A stretch of DNA of 5,729 bases, taken from WVWW01 sp041568335 (GTDB taxonomy: Bacteria; Acidobacteriota; Polarisedimenticolia; Polarisedimenticolales; Polarisedimenticolaceae). Position numbers and translations under genes: made by a program. The notes beneath the pieces were generated by a model. The model made no database searches. It was not told the DNA's origin and was given only the letters and a program-made list of their open reading frames with translations. Each line of letters opens with the position of its first letter. Within the stretch, counting starts at the first letter, position 1. The stretch spans positions 1 through 5,729 of the forward strand of contig JBFFZZ010000205.1 of NCBI GenBank assembly GCA_041568335.1. The letters are read 5' to 3'. Shown here in pieces: positions 5,712 through 5,729 of the stretch.

Positions 5712-5729
5712 CACCGGTGGTACGCGTCA

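Overview
The window is high-GC bacterial DNA. Start codons are ATG or GTG, Shine-Dalgarno sequences are strong in places (AGGAGG type), and codons favour G or C at the third position. Gene content (acyltransferase-3, MaoC hydratase, two flavoprotein oxidoreductases, OsmC, and a remnant of a Hanks-type Ser/Thr kinase start) fits a metabolically broad, high-GC lineage such as an uncultured Desulfobacterota/Binatota/Myxococcota-like bacterium or an actinobacterium. The sequence alone does not decide between them. I see no phage, transposon, CRISPR, tRNA or rRNA signal.

Layout. (1) 1-1113, plus strand: the C-terminal part of a multi-pass acyltransferase-3 membrane protein, cut by the left edge of the window. 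(2) 1234-1677, minus strand: a MaoC-fold (R)-hydratase-like protein, convergent with gene 1. (3) 1678-1768: a compact divergent control region with a TATAAT box and two overlapping palindromes centred on CGTCGACG. (4) 1769-4821, plus strand: a likely three-gene redox operon, made of a PHBH-fold/UbiH-type FAD oxidoreductase, an OsmC-family protein, and a two-Rossmann flavin monooxygenase-like (CzcO/COG2072) protein. The second and third genes are 7 nt apart. (5) 4822-4963: a promoter-like box, a ribosome binding site and a 25-codon reading frame that matches the start of a bacterial Ser/Thr protein kinase and then stops, read here as a decayed kinase gene. (6) 4970-5419 (possibly to 5530), minus strand: an unrecognised small protein, tail to tail with the kinase remnant. 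(7) 5531-5729: no convincing gene; somewhat A-richer DNA with a 12-bp direct repeat spaced 60 bp.

How the genes may work together: the MaoC hydratase (acyl-CoA chemistry) and the three redox genes diverge from one short control region and could be co-regulated. The operon could oxidise a lipid-like or xenobiotic substrate with two flavoenzymes, with the OsmC-type thiol protein handling peroxide or modified thiols. This is inference. Each gene belongs to a known family, and I found nothing that amounts to a clearly new system. The least explained parts are the small minus-strand gene, the kinase remnant beside it, and the repeated palindrome in the divergent promoter.
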